From NCBI RefSeq assembly GCF_900188105.1, contig NZ_FZNP01000015.1, forward strand, positions 1 through 64,000: a DNA stretch of 64,000 bases. Direction: 5' to 3'. Made by a program: the position numbers and the translations under genes. The first letter of the stretch is position 1, and every line of letters begins with the position of its first letter. Source of the stretch: Actinomadura mexicana (GTDB taxonomy: Bacteria; Actinomycetota; Actinomycetes; Streptosporangiales; Streptosporangiaceae). Below are positions 16,845 through 25,606 of the stretch, one piece after another. The notes under the pieces were generated by a model, which was not told the DNA's origin, searched no databases, and worked only from the letters and a program-made list of their open reading frames with translations.

Positions 16845-17732
16845 TCAGCGGTAGGAACCGAAGGTCATCGACCCTGCGAATCCCGCGCCGGGCGCCTGCG
16901 CGCCGAGGCTGATCGTGGTCGGGCGGGCCTCGCTGTCGGCCAGCAGATCGAGCCCGCATCCGGTGTAGTCCGGCACCCACTTGCGGAACGCCGTCGCCGC
17001 GTCCTGCGGCAGCAGCGCGTACACGCCGCCCATGAGCGCCTGCGCTGTGAAGCGTGTCAGCCCGGCGGCGTCCGGCTCGCCCGCCGTCATGCCGGGCAGC
17101 GTCCCGATCATGAAGGTGAACTGCCGGGGGTCGGAGTCGTTCTGCAGCTTGCCCAGCTGCGCCGGGGTCAGCGTGGACCGCGTCCACTTCTGCCCGTCGT
17201 AGCCCTTGAGCGTGCTCCCCTGGACGATCACCTTCTGGGTGACCTTGGACAGCTCGCCGCCCTTCATCGTCCGCGTGACGCCGGTGGCGCTCATCGCGAA
17301 CTTCGGCCACAGCGTGAACGTGGCCGTCTCGGTGGCGTGCTGGTAGTCGCCGTCCGGCCCGACCGTCACCTTCATGTCCGTCCTACGGGTGAAGGAGTGC
17401 AGGCTGGGACCGGGCTGGGGCGGCGCCGTCGGCAGACCGTGCGCGGCGCCCCCGTTACCGGGCGCCCGGGTGCCGGGACGCGCGCTCGCGCCCGGGCTGG
17501 ACCCCGGCGCGCCGGGCGTGCCCGGGGAGACCGTGGCGGCCGCGGCGCCGTTGGGATTGGCGGGGTCGCGCTGGGCCATCGCCGCGGACGGGGGCAGCGC
17601 CCCCGCGTCCTTCGGGGAGTCGCCGCCGGTCTTCACCACCATCAGGATCGCCGTGGGCACGACGGCCACCGCGGTCACGGCGGAGATGGCGATGGCCCGA
17701 TCGGTGCGACGCTTCACGCGGCAATTCAACAC
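16845..17732 (-). CDS. Membrane-anchored exported protein of unknown function
   Basis: About 295 aa. A Lys/Arg start and one hydrophobic helix (AIAISAVTAVAVVPTAILMVV) are followed by a ~75-residue Pro/Gly/Ala-rich linker. The C-terminal ~190-residue domain contains GYDGQKWTRSTLTPAQLGKLQ and two cysteines. The start is uncertain: GTG 17730-17732 sits 4 nt from GAGGAA, TTG at 17727-17729 has better spacing, and a TTG at 17751-17753 extends the frame. Context (two LolA-like lipoproteins downstream, same strand) suggests a related envelope role, but I do not recognise the family. Confidence 0.65.
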   Translation of the reverse strand: MLNCRVKRRTDRAIAISAVTAVAVVPTAILMVVKTGGDSPKDAGALPPSAAMAQRDPANPNGAAAATVSPGTPGAPGSSPGASARPGTRAPGNGGAAHGLPTAPPQPGPSLHSFTRRTDMKVTVGPDGDYQHATETATFTLWPKFAMSATGVTRTMKGGELSKVTQKVIVQGSTLKGYDGQKWTRSTLTPAQLGKLQNDSDPRQFTFMIGTLPGMTAGEPDAAGLTRFTAQALMGGVYALLPQDAATAFRKWVPDYTGCGLDLLADSEARPTTISLGAQAPGAGFAGSMTFGSYR

Positions 17733-17808
17733 CAGGTTCCTCGGCGGTAACAAAACGATCAGGTACCAAATTGTCCGGTTCCGGACTGCGAGCCGTGTAT
17801 CCGCCGGT

Positions 17809-19374
17809 TCAGGGGCTTTCGGGGCGGTCGGCCGGCTCCGCGCGGCCGGCCAACTCGGAGCGGAGCACGGTCTTGCGGACCTTGCCGGTCCCGGTGCGCG
17901 GAAGGGCCGCCACGAACTCGATGCGCCGCGGCGTCTTGAAACCGGCGAGCCGGGCGCGGCAGGCCGCGACCAGCTCCTCCGCCCGCGGCGGGACGCCGTC
18001 CGGCACGATCACCGCGCACACCGACTGGCCCCAGCGCGGATCGGGCAGCCCCACCACCGCGACCTCCCCGACCCCCCGGACCGTGCGCAGGACGTCCTCG
18101 ACCTCGCGCGACGAGACGTTCTCCCCGCCCGTGATGATCACGTCCTTGAGCCGGTCGGCGAGGAACAGGTAGCCGTCACCGTCGACGCGGCCCGCGTCGC
18201 CGGTGCGGAACCAGCCGCCCGCGAACGCCTCGGCGGTGGCCGCGGGCTCGTCCCAGTACCCGTCCGCCACCTGCGCTCCCCGGACGACCACCTCGCCCAG
18301 CGCACCGGGCGGCAGCGGCGTCCCGTCCTCACCGATCACGGCGATCTCCACGCCGTCGCCCGGACGACCCGCCGACGCCGCCAGCTCCGGCCGCCCCGCG
18401 AGGGCGGCACGGTGGTCCGCCGGGGACAGGAACGTCGCGTTGCCGGACAGCTCGGTCATGCCGTACCCCTGGTTCAGGTCGCAGCCGAGCACCGCGCCCG
18501 CACGGCGCAGCAGCGGCACCGGCATCGGCGCCGACCCGTACGCGATCACCCGGACGGTGGCCCGCAGCGCCGCCGGCGCCGCCGGGTCCCCGTCCAGGTG
18601 CGCGAGCAGATCCTCCAGCATCGTCGGGGCGAGCGACAGGTTCGTGACGCCGTGCCGGCGCACCGCGTCCACCAGGACGGCCGGGCCGAACCGGCGCAGC
18701 ACGACGGCCTGCCGCCGGAACAGGTGATGCAGGATGACCTGGTAGCCCGCCACATGGCACAAGGGGAACGGCGTGCAGAACACGTCGTCCGGCAGCACCG
18801 GGCGGCCGGACGCTGTGACCGCGATGCCCGCGAGCAGGCTCCTGTGGGTGAGCCGCACGCCCTTCGGCCGGCCGGTCGTGCCGCTGGTGAACATCAGCCA
18901 GGCGACCTCGGCCGGATCCCGGTCGCCCTCCCGTGCGGGAGCCGGGCCGTCCCACGGCAGGTCGGCGACGTCCACGAGCGGCGGATGGCCGGCCGGAAGC
19001 CCGCCCTCGCGGGCCAGCCTCTCCAGCGGCTCCGGCTCACCGATCACGAGCTCGGCGCCGCAGCGGACGATCTGGTCGGCCCATTCGCGCGGATGCAGCC
19101 TCTGGTTGAGCGGCACCAGGATCCTGCCGTCGCGCGGGACCCCGTAGTAGGCGGCCACGTACTCCAGCCGGTTGTGCGCGAGCAGCGCCACCCGCGCCCC
19201 GGGCGAGCACCGCGCCGACAGGTGGGCGCTCAGCGCGTCCGTCCGGGCGCGCAGCTCCCGGAACGTCCACGTCGTCCCGTCGACCGACAGGGCGGGGGCC
19301 CCGGGGGCGTCCTCCGCGGCCGCGTCGAGCACGTCGTACAGCCGGTGGACGTCCCGATGCTCCAACCCGCCCAT
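17809..19374 (-). CDS. Acyl-CoA synthetase / AMP-dependent ligase
   Basis: 521 aa class I adenylate-forming enzyme, probably activating a carboxylic (fatty) acid to acyl-CoA through acyl-AMP. Motifs are the P-loop-like TSGTTGRPKG (near residue 170), GYGMTE, GWFRTGD, the hinge DRLKDVIITGGENV and the C-terminal lysine segment PRTGTGKVRK. The ATG at 19372-19374 has AAGGGG at good spacing; a GTG one codon earlier is possible. It lies downstream of rplA on the same strand after a strong terminator. The substrate cannot be read from sequence. Context with mce, HadAB and acyl-CoA dehydrogenase genes favours lipid metabolism. Confidence 0.88.
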   Translation of the reverse strand: MGGLEHRDVHRLYDVLDAAAEDAPGAPALSVDGTTWTFRELRARTDALSAHLSARCSPGARVALLAHNRLEYVAAYYGVPRDGRILVPLNQRLHPREWADQIVRCGAELVIGEPEPLERLAREGGLPAGHPPLVDVADLPWDGPAPAREGDRDPAEVAWLMFTSGTTGRPKGVRLTHRSLLAGIAVTASGRPVLPDDVFCTPFPLCHVAGYQVILHHLFRRQAVVLRRFGPAVLVDAVRRHGVTNLSLAPTMLEDLLAHLDGDPAAPAALRATVRVIAYGSAPMPVPLLRRAGAVLGCDLNQGYGMTELSGNATFLSPADHRAALAGRPELAASAGRPGDGVEIAVIGEDGTPLPPGALGEVVVRGAQVADGYWDEPAATAEAFAGGWFRTGDAGRVDGDGYLFLADRLKDVIITGGENVSSREVEDVLRTVRGVGEVAVVGLPDPRWGQSVCAVIVPDGVPPRAEELVAACRARLAGFKTPRRIEFVAALPRTGTGKVRKTVLRSELAGRAEPADRPESP

Positions 19375-19534
19375 CACATCCCCTTCGCCGACGATCCGGG
19401 CGCCGAATCTAGCGGCGGACCAGTCGGTGAGGCCGGTCGCGTCCCGCTCAACGCGACCCCCGGAACGCCGCCCGTTGGTGGCAGCCCTGCGGCGACCGGA
19501 CCTGCGAGAGCGGCCCGTCGAAGGCGGCCCGGTG

Positions 19535-19579
19535 AAAAGCGAGCAGGGCGCCCCCGGTCGTACCGGTGGCGCCCTGCTC
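19535..19579 (-). terminator. rplK-rplA terminator
   Basis: Arms of 17 nt (19541-19557 and 19563-19579, GAGCAGGGCGCC / GGCGCCCTGCTC core, one mismatch) with a 5-nt loop are followed on the minus strand by GCTTTT. A strong intrinsic terminator 25 bp after rplA. Confidence 0.9.
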
Positions 19580-19603
19580 GACGACGTTCGACGTCGGGCT
19601 CGA

Positions 19604-20320
19604 TCAGGCCTCTTCGAGCTCGGCCGTCAGGTTGCGGACCGCGTTCGGGTCCACCAGGATGCTCGGGCCCATCGACGTGGTCAGCGCCGCCTTCTTGACG
19701 TACCGGCCCTTCGCGGCGGACGGCTTGAGACGCTGGATCTCTTCGACCGCGGCGGCGTAGTTCTCCACCAGCTGGCGCTCGTCGAAGGACGCCTTGCCGA
19801 TGATGAAGTGCAGGTTCGCGTGCCGGTCGACCCGGAACTCGATCTTGCCGCCCTTGATCTCGGTGACGGCCTTCGACACGTCCATGGTGACCGTGCCCGT
19901 CTTCGGGTTCGGCATCAGGCCGCGCGGACCGAGCACCCGGCCGAGCCGGCCGACCTTGCCCATCTGGTCCGGCGTCGCGACCACGGCGTCGAAGTCCAGG
20001 AAACCGCCCTGGATCCGCTCGATCAGGTCGTCCGAGCCGACCAGGTCGGCGCCCGCCGCCTCGGCCTCCTGCGCCTTGGCGCCGACGGCGAAGACGAGCA
20101 CGCGGGCGGTCTTGCCGGTGCCGTGCGGCAGGTTGACCGTGCCGCGGACCATCTGGTCGGCCTTGCGCGGGTCGACGCCCAGCCGCATGGCGACCTCGAC
20201 GGTCGCGTCGAACTTGGTGACCGCGGTCTCCTTGGCCAGCTTCACGGCCTCGACCGGGCTGTACAGCCGGTCGCGGTCGATCTTCTCCGCCGCGGCGCGG
20301 TAGCCCTTGCTGCGCTTCAT
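19604..20320 (-). CDS. rplA: 50S ribosomal protein L1
   Basis: 238 aa, full length. It contains LVGSDDLIERIQGGFLDFD and the signature VLGPRGLMPNPKTGTV. It binds 23S rRNA at the L1 stalk and can repress the rplK-rplA mRNA. The ATG follows rplK by 60 bp in the same transcript, and the operon ends at a strong hairpin 25 bp downstream. Confidence 0.98.
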   Translation of the reverse strand: MKRSKGYRAAAEKIDRDRLYSPVEAVKLAKETAVTKFDATVEVAMRLGVDPRKADQMVRGTVNLPHGTGKTARVLVFAVGAKAQEAEAAGADLVGSDDLIERIQGGFLDFDAVVATPDQMGKVGRLGRVLGPRGLMPNPKTGTVTMDVSKAVTEIKGGKIEFRVDRHANLHFIIGKASFDERQLVENYAAAVEEIQRLKPSAAKGRYVKKAALTTSMGPSILVDPNAVRNLTAELEEA

Positions 20321-20380
20321 GTGCGTTCCTCCAGATGGAACTCGTGGTAGGGGCCGGCGCAGGCCCTCCCACTGGACGGC

Positions 20381-20812
20381 TTACTTGACCTCGATGCCCA
20401 TCGACCGCGCGGTGCCGGCGACGATCTTCTCGGCGGCGTCCAGGTCCTTGGCGTTGAGGTCGGGCATCTTGGTCGTGGCGATCTCACGGACCTGGTCGCG
20501 GGTGACCGAGCCGACCTTGGTCTTGTGCGGCTCGCCGCTGCCCTTCTCCACGCCCGCGGCCTTCAGGATGAGCTGCGCGGCCGGCGGGGTCTTGGTGACG
20601 AAGCTGAACGACCGGTCCTCGAAGATGGTGATCTCTACGGGGATGACGTTGCCGCGCTGGGACTCCGTGGCAGCGTTGTACTGCTTGCAGAAGTCCATGA
20701 TGTTGACGCCGTGCGGACCGAGCGCGGTACCGACCGGCGGCGCCGGCGTGGCCTGGCCGGCCTGCAGCTGGACCTTCACCAGAGCGGCGATCTTCTTCTT
20801 CTTGGGAGGCAT
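20381..20812 (-). CDS. rplK: 50S ribosomal protein L11
   Basis: 143 aa, full length. The N-terminus MPPKKKKIAALVKVQLQAGQATPAPPVG is a standard L11 start and the thiostrepton/rRNA-binding C-terminal domain is present (ending ARSMGIEVK). It is first in the rplK-rplA pair, separated from nusG by a 323-bp gap that contains CRISPR-like stem-loops. Confidence 0.98.
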   Translation of the reverse strand: MPPKKKKIAALVKVQLQAGQATPAPPVGTALGPHGVNIMDFCKQYNAATESQRGNVIPVEITIFEDRSFSFVTKTPPAAQLILKAAGVEKGSGEPHKTKVGSVTRDQVREIATTKMPDLNAKDLDAAEKIVAGTARSMGIEVK

Positions 20813-20912
20813 GCCTCTCCCTCGTGTTCCGTTTCAGTGTGGTCCCGACTCCCGGAAACCGGGCAACACGGCGGGCGGAACTAGACCGCCGCGTTGGGAC
20901 CTTGGCCGACCC

Positions 20913-21065
20913 CGTGCCCCCGCGTGCGCGGGGAGCGAAGCTGCGCCTTGACGAACACTGCGACTTCTTCGGGATCATCCCCGCACGAGCGGGGCCGATG
21001 GGTGCCCGTCCCCGAGGATCGGAGACCGGCAACCCGAACCCGTCCCCGCCTGGGCGGGGACGGCC
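20913..21065. repeat. Three CRISPR-like (type I-E-like) stem repeats between nusG and rplK
   Basis: Three GC hairpins of the form CCCCGC-N4-GCGGGG occur at 20918-20933 (GTGC... context), 20979-20994 and 21044-21059. Start-to-start distances are 61 and 65 bp, and 61 bp is the usual repeat-plus-spacer period of type I-E arrays. The first copy reads GTGCCCCCGCGTGCGCGGGG, one base short of a common actinobacterial I-E repeat. Flanks outside the stems diverge between copies and no cas genes are in the window. The stretch could be a decayed mini-array, or simply three leader hairpins of rplK. The rest of the 20813-21135 gap holds no gene. Confidence 0.45.
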
Positions 21066-21135
21066 CGTCCAGGATACGGCCTGGCCGGAGCGGCCCGGAC
21101 GCGCCACGGGGACGGGGTGGGATCGTGGAGACCCG

Positions 21136-22044
21136 TCAGATCTTGGAGACCTGGTTGAAGGAGAGCTCGACCGGCGTCTCGCGACCGAAGATGGAGACCA
21201 GCACCTTGAGCTTCTGCTGCTCGGCGTTGATCTCGTTGACGGTGGCGGGAAGGGTGGCGAACGGGCCGTCCATGACGGTGACCGACTCGCCGACCTCGTA
21301 GTCGACGGTGGCGGGGGCCTTGGCCTGCTCCTTGGCGGTCCTGGCGACGCCCTCCTCCGGCTCGGGCGCCAGCAGGTTGGCGACCTCGTCCAGGCTGAGC
21401 GGGGACGGCTTGTTCAGCAGGCCGACGAACCCGGTGACGCCGGGGGTGTTGCGGACCGCGGCCCACGACTCGTCGGTGAGCTCCATGCGGACGAGGATGT
21501 AGCCCGGCAGGACCTTCTCGTTGACCTTCTGGCGCTTGCCGCCCTTGATCTCGGTCACCTCGTGCTGCGGGACCTCGATCTGGAAGATGTAGTCCTCCAT
21601 GTTGAGGGTCTGCGTGCGGGTCTCGATGTTGGTCTTGACCCGGTTCTCGTAGCCCGCGTAGGAGTGCACGACGTACCAGTCGCCCGGCTGGAGGCGGAGC
21701 TGCATCTTGAAGTCGGCGTACGGGTCGGCCGGCGGCTCGGCGGCGGCCTCCGCCTCTTCGCCGTCCTCGCCCTCGACGGCCTCCTCCTCGGAGGCGGTCT
21801 CGTCCTCGGCGGACGGGGCCGGCTCTGCGCCCTCGACGGACTCGGCGAGCTCGGCGGCGCCCTCGGCCGCGTCCGGCGCGGGGCCCTCGCCTTCGAGCTT
21901 CGTGTCCGCGGGCTCGGCGTCGCCGGCGGAGACGACCGCCTCGGCCGTCTCGTCGGCGGGCTCGGCCGCCTGGTCGGCCGCAGCAGCCGCAGCGGACTGG
22001 GCCTCTTCCACGGCCTCGTCGTAGGGCTGTGAGGGCTCGGACAC
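21136..22044 (-). CDS. nusG: Transcription termination/antitermination factor NusG with acidic N-terminal extension
   Basis: 302 aa. The NGN domain starts near residue 121 (GDWYVVHSYAGYENRVKTNI) and the KOW domain carries VTVMDGPFATLPATVNEIN. NusG bridges RNA polymerase to Rho or the ribosome. Residues 1-~115 are an Ala/Glu/Asp-rich, probably disordered extension with a net negative charge; such extensions are known in actinobacterial NusG but are absent from E. coli NusG. The start is GTG 22042-22044 with AGAAGAG upstream; a longer frame exists but has no ribosome-binding site. It follows secE by 79 bp. Confidence 0.96.
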   Translation of the reverse strand: MSEPSQPYDEAVEEAQSAAAAAADQAAEPADETAEAVVSAGDAEPADTKLEGEGPAPDAAEGAAELAESVEGAEPAPSAEDETASEEEAVEGEDGEEAEAAAEPPADPYADFKMQLRLQPGDWYVVHSYAGYENRVKTNIETRTQTLNMEDYIFQIEVPQHEVTEIKGGKRQKVNEKVLPGYILVRMELTDESWAAVRNTPGVTGFVGLLNKPSPLSLDEVANLLAPEPEEGVARTAKEQAKAPATVDYEVGESVTVMDGPFATLPATVNEINAEQQKLKVLVSIFGRETPVELSFNQVSKI

Positions 22045-22123
22045 GGTCAACTCTTCTCTCGGTCTGCGGTGATGGACTTGCGAAGGTACGGCGGGGCTCG
22101 GCACCCGGCCCGGGCCGGCGGCG

Positions 22124-22378
22124 TCAGCCGAAGAGCTCGTAGATGCCCTTCTGCAACCCGTAGTCGACGCCGGAGACGATCGCGACCATGACCAGCACGA
22201 ACACCAGCGAGACGGTCGTGTAGGTGATCAGCTCCCGCCGCGTCGGCCAGATGACCTTGCGCAGCTCGGCAATGATCTGGCGCACGAACAGCGCGGGCGA
22301 GGTCCGCTTGGAAGGGGACTTGTTCTTGCCCTTGCCCTCGTCCTTGGCCTCGGGCTCGTCGCGAGTCTCAGTCGCCAT
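22124..22378 (-). CDS. secE: Preprotein translocase subunit SecE
   Basis: 84 aa. A charged N-terminus (Glu/Lys-rich, ~30 residues) precedes the conserved SecE core FVRQIIAELRKVIWPTRRELITYT and the single transmembrane helix (TVSLVFVLVMVAIVSGVDYG). It forms the SecYEG channel. It lies between tRNA-Trp and nusG, the usual actinobacterial order. Confidence 0.97.
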   Translation of the reverse strand: MATETRDEPEAKDEGKGKNKSPSKRTSPALFVRQIIAELRKVIWPTRRELITYTTVSLVFVLVMVAIVSGVDYGLQKGIYELFG

Positions 22379-22500
22379 GTGCCGCCGTTCACCTCATAGG
22401 TCGTGATTCAACCACCCTGTGGTTGCCGCGCGGTCCCGTGCCGCGGAGTGCCACGGCGACGCCATGGCGCGGCCGGCACGGGTGCGCGCACCGCACCTCG

Positions 22501-22573
22501 CAGGGCAGGAGGGACTCGAACCCCCAACCGCCGGTTTTGGAGACCGGAGCTCTACCAGTTGAGCCACTGCCCT
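22501..22573 (-). tRNA. tRNA-Trp (CCA)
   Basis: 73-nt cloverleaf on the minus strand. Acceptor AGGGCA/TGCCCT, D arm GCTCAACTGGTAGAGC, anticodon loop CTCCAAA (anticodon CCA) and T arm GGGGGTTCGAGTCCC. The CCA tail is not encoded. It lies directly upstream of secE, as in other actinomycetes. Confidence 0.97.
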
Positions 22574-22828
22574 TCACTTCTCCGGTTAGGGAGAAACCCG
22601 ACCACAGGATCGGGTGGGTGCCGGTCCCAGCTTACGGCCTGATCGGATGCCCGCGTGCGGACAGGCTCGTATAGCGGCGACACGTCACTTGGAGGAGGAG
22701 TCTACGTGCCGGAGGGGCCCGCGTCGAACCGAATGCCGCGGCGCTCCGGGAGGCCGCGGCGGCGACCCGTCCGACCGGCCCGGATATATGGCTGCGGGTC
22801 CCGGCGCGCGGTCTGTAACGATAGGGGC

Positions 22829-24040
22829 ATGAGCATCGACCGTCCTCGCATCTCCAAGCGCATCGCCGCGATATCCGAGTCCGCCACGCTGGCCGTCGAC
22901 GCCAAGGCCAAGGCGCTGAAGGCGGCGGGCCGCCCGGTCATCGGCTTCGGCGCGGGCGAGCCCGACTTCCCGACGCCCGACTACATCGTCGAGGCGGCGG
23001 TGACCGCGTGCCGGGTGCCGCGCTTCCACAAGTACACGCCCGCGGGCGGCCTGCCCGAGCTGCGCGCCGCGATCGCCGAGAAGACCGAGCGCGACTCCGG
23101 CTACCGCGTCGAGGCGTCCCAGGTGCTGGTGACCAACGGCGGCAAGCAGGCGGTCTACGAGGCGTTCGCGGCGCTGCTCGACCCGGGCGACGAGGTGATC
23201 GTCCCGACGCCGTACTGGACGACCTACCCCGAGTCGATCAAGCTGGCGGGCGGGGTGCCCGTGGACGTCGTCGCCGACGAGACCACCGGTTACAAGGTGA
23301 GCGTCGAGCAGCTGGAGGCGGCCCGCACCGACCGGACGAAGGTGCTGCTGTTCGTGTCGCCGTCCAACCCGACGGGTGCGGTCTACAGCCGCGACGAGAT
23401 CGAGGCGATCGGGCGCTGGGCCGACGGGCACGGCCTGTGGGTCGTCACCGACGAGATCTACGAGCACCTCGTGTACGGGGCCGCGGAGTTCCACTCGATG
23501 CCCGTGGTGGTGCCGGAGCTGGCCGACCGGACGCTCGTTCTGAACGGGGTGGCCAAGACCTACGCGATGACCGGCTGGCGGGTCGGCTGGCTGGTCGGCC
23601 CTGCGGACGTGGTGAAGGCCGCGCAGAACCTGCAGTCGCACGCGACGTCCAACGTGGCGAACGTCTCCCAGGCCGCCGCGCTCGCCGCGGTGACCGGCGA
23701 CCTGTCGGCGGTCGCGGAGATGCGCAGGGCGTTCGACCGGCGCCGGCAGACGATGGTGCGGATGCTGAACGAGATACCGGGCGTGGTGTGCCCCGAGCCG
23801 GAGGGCGCGTTCTACGCCTACCCATCGGTCAAGGCGCTGCTCGGCAAGCAGGTGCGCGGCAAGCGCCCGGAGACGTCGGTGGAGCTGGCGTCGCTGATCC
23901 TGGAGGAGGCCGAGGTCGCGCTGGTGCCGGGCGAGGCGTTCGGCACGCCGGGCTACTTCCGCCTCTCCTACGCGCTGGGCGACGACGACCTGGTCGAGGG
24001 CGTCTCGCGCGTCGCGAAGCTGCTGTCCGAGGCGAGCTGA
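22829..24040 (+). CDS. aspC: Aspartate/aromatic aminotransferase family (class I PLP)
   Basis: 403 aa. The pyridoxal-phosphate lysine lies in NGVAKTYAMTGWRVGW; other fold-type I motifs are VTNGGKQAVYEAF, SPSNPTGAVYSRDE, TDEIYEHLVY and the C-terminal FRLSYAL. It most resembles prokaryotic class Ib aspartate aminotransferases, moving amino groups between aspartate and 2-oxoglutarate. The start ATG 22829 has AGGGGC upstream. It is divergent from tRNA-Trp-secE and faces the next gene across a bidirectional terminator. Confidence 0.93.
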   Translation: MSIDRPRISKRIAAISESATLAVDAKAKALKAAGRPVIGFGAGEPDFPTPDYIVEAAVTACRVPRFHKYTPAGGLPELRAAIAEKTERDSGYRVEASQVLVTNGGKQAVYEAFAALLDPGDEVIVPTPYWTTYPESIKLAGGVPVDVVADETTGYKVSVEQLEAARTDRTKVLLFVSPSNPTGAVYSRDEIEAIGRWADGHGLWVVTDEIYEHLVYGAAEFHSMPVVVPELADRTLVLNGVAKTYAMTGWRVGWLVGPADVVKAAQNLQSHATSNVANVSQAAALAAVTGDLSAVAEMRRAFDRRRQTMVRMLNEIPGVVCPEPEGAFYAYPSVKALLGKQVRGKRPETSVELASLILEEAEVALVPGEAFGTPGYFRLSYALGDDDLVEGVSRVAKLLSEAS

Positions 24041-24074
24041 CCTCCACGGGCGCGCCGCGTCAGCGAAGCGGCGT

Positions 24075-24120
24075 ACACGAAACCGGCCCCGGGTGCACAA
24101 CCCCGGGGCCGGTTTCGTGT
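24075..24120. terminator. Bidirectional terminator
   Basis: A perfect 19-bp inverted repeat (24075-24093 and 24102-24120; ACACGAAACCGG / CCGGTTTCGTGT outer arms) with an 8-nt loop lies between two convergent genes. It would serve both aspC and the sigma-factor partner gene. Confidence 0.93.
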
Positions 24121-24214
24121 GGGACGGGTTCCGCCGGTTCCCGTCCCGGGAAGTCCGGCGGGACGTCCCGCGCACGGCCCCTCTCCGCCGTGGGACGCCC
24201 CACCGGAACGGGGT

Positions 24215-24967
24215 TCAGGGGCGCACGCCCTCGGCGATGCGCATGAGCCGGTCCTTGGCCGGGCCGGAGGCGGTCACGGTGACGCCGACGCCATGCCGCG
24301 CCAGCCAGGAGATCTGCCGCGCCGAGTCGGGGCGGTCGCCGGTCAGTGCGGGCATGCCGTGGACGGACGTGCGGCCGGGGATGCCGGGCACGCGCATCAG
24401 GTCCTGCGGGCCGCTCAGCCCGCCACCCTTCACGAGCGCGATCTCCACCCAGCCGCCGCTGCCGCGCCACGCGCAGGTCGTGGCCTTGCGGTCGGCGCCG
24501 CCGGAGACCGCGCACGGGCCGGTGGCGGCCAGGCCCTCCGGCAGATAAGTGATCCACTTCGGCAGCGCGCCGGCGACGCCGCCCGCGCCCGGCCTGGACG
24601 GGGCCCGCCCGTCGCCGGACGGGCCGGGCGCCTCCGGCTTCCGCGAGGCTCCCGCCTCGGTCCTCCCCTGGGGAGACGGGGACTCGGGGAGGCCCGAGGC
24701 GGGAGGTCGCTCCGGCAGCCGGAGAGCCGAGACGGTGCTGCTGGGACGGGTCGTTTCGGTGTCTCCGGCCGGTGTGGCCCGGAACGACTGATAGGTGGGT
24801 ACGAGGGCCAGGGCCGCGACCGAGGCCGCCGCGACGCCGGCGGCCGCGTGGACGCGGGCCCTGCGGCGGCGGTGGCGGCGCTTGACGTCGGTGACGAGCG
24901 ACTGTGACGCGGTCGCCCCGGCCACCTGCTCGGCCATGGCCTTCCGCAGTTCACTCTCCAGATCCAT
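24215..24967 (-). CDS. Putative membrane partner (anti-sigma-like) of the SigE-family sigma factor
   Basis: 250 aa. A ~38-residue Arg-rich cytoplasmic segment (DVKRRHRRRRARVHAAAG) and one transmembrane helix (VAAASVAALALVPTY) are followed by a Pro/Ser/Gly-rich linker to ~residue 135. The exported domain has two Cys (GPCAVSGGADRKATTCAW). It starts 3 bp after the sigma gene stop, so the pair is cotranscribed. Sigma-operon partners with a cytoplasmic N-tail and one helix are often anti-sigma factors, but no zinc-binding HxxxCxxC motif is visible. The role is inferred from position. Confidence 0.7.
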   Translation of the reverse strand: MDLESELRKAMAEQVAGATASQSLVTDVKRRHRRRRARVHAAAGVAAASVAALALVPTYQSFRATPAGDTETTRPSSTVSALRLPERPPASGLPESPSPQGRTEAGASRKPEAPGPSGDGRAPSRPGAGGVAGALPKWITYLPEGLAATGPCAVSGGADRKATTCAWRGSGGWVEIALVKGGGLSGPQDLMRVPGIPGRTSVHGMPALTGDRPDSARQISWLARHGVGVTVTASGPAKDRLMRIAEGVRP

Positions 24968-24970
24968 CGC

Positions 24971-25480
24971 TCATCTCCCCAATGGGGCCAGGTTCGTGTC
25001 GAGGCGTTCCCGGAGCCTGGCGAGCCCCCGGGAAGCCTGGCTCTTCACCGTTCCGACCGAACAGCCGAGAGCCTGTGCCGTCTCCGCCTCCGAAAGGTCC
25101 TCCCAGAAGCGCAGGACCAGCACCGCGCGCTGCCGCGGGCCGAGCTTGCGCAACTCGTCCATGAGGGTCCCTCTCAGCTCGACGGAATGGTTCGGTGAGT
25201 CGGCCGGCGTCTCCGGGAGCCTCGCCATGTGGATCTCCCGGAGCACCTTCCACCGCCGGGACCGGCTGATCACCAGGTTGACCAGGATCCGGCGGACGTA
25301 CGGCTCGGGATCGCTGTCCGTCTCCAGCCGCCCCCAGTGGCGGTAGGCCTTCTCAAGCGCGGTCTGCAGGATGTCCTCGGCGTCCTGCCGGGCCCCGCAC
25401 ATCAGTGCGGCGGTGCGCAGCAGGGCATCGCCGCGTGCCGCCACGAACTCCACGAACGACTCGTCGTCTCGACGCCCCAC
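24971..25480 (-). CDS. RNA polymerase sigma factor, SigE family (ECF-type)
   Basis: 169 aa with region 2 (FVAARGDALLRTAALMCGARQDAEDILQTALEKAYRHW) and region 4 (LGPRQRAVLVLRFWEDLSEAETAQALGCSVGTVKSQ), and no region 3. It belongs to the actinobacterial SigE/ECF group. It should direct RNA polymerase to an envelope- or stress-type regulon and be held inactive by the downstream membrane protein. GTG start. Confidence 0.92.
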   Translation of the reverse strand: MGRRDDESFVEFVAARGDALLRTAALMCGARQDAEDILQTALEKAYRHWGRLETDSDPEPYVRRILVNLVISRSRRWKVLREIHMARLPETPADSPNHSVELRGTLMDELRKLGPRQRAVLVLRFWEDLSEAETAQALGCSVGTVKSQASRGLARLRERLDTNLAPLGR

Positions 25481-25606
25481 AGTGCTCCGTCCCGGCTAGA
25501 GCGTTCCGGCAGTTTGTCCTGTCGGGGGCGGGCGGCCTCCGCGCCAGAGGCCGCCCGCCCACGTCTGTGTTGTGTTACTGATGTAGCCCTGGTCCGTTAC
25601 GGGGTG

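Noticed and set aside
20913..21065. Calling a true CRISPR array
   Set aside because: Only three copies, flanks diverge, spacing is uneven (61 and 65 bp) and no cas genes are present; recorded as CRISPR-like repeats instead.
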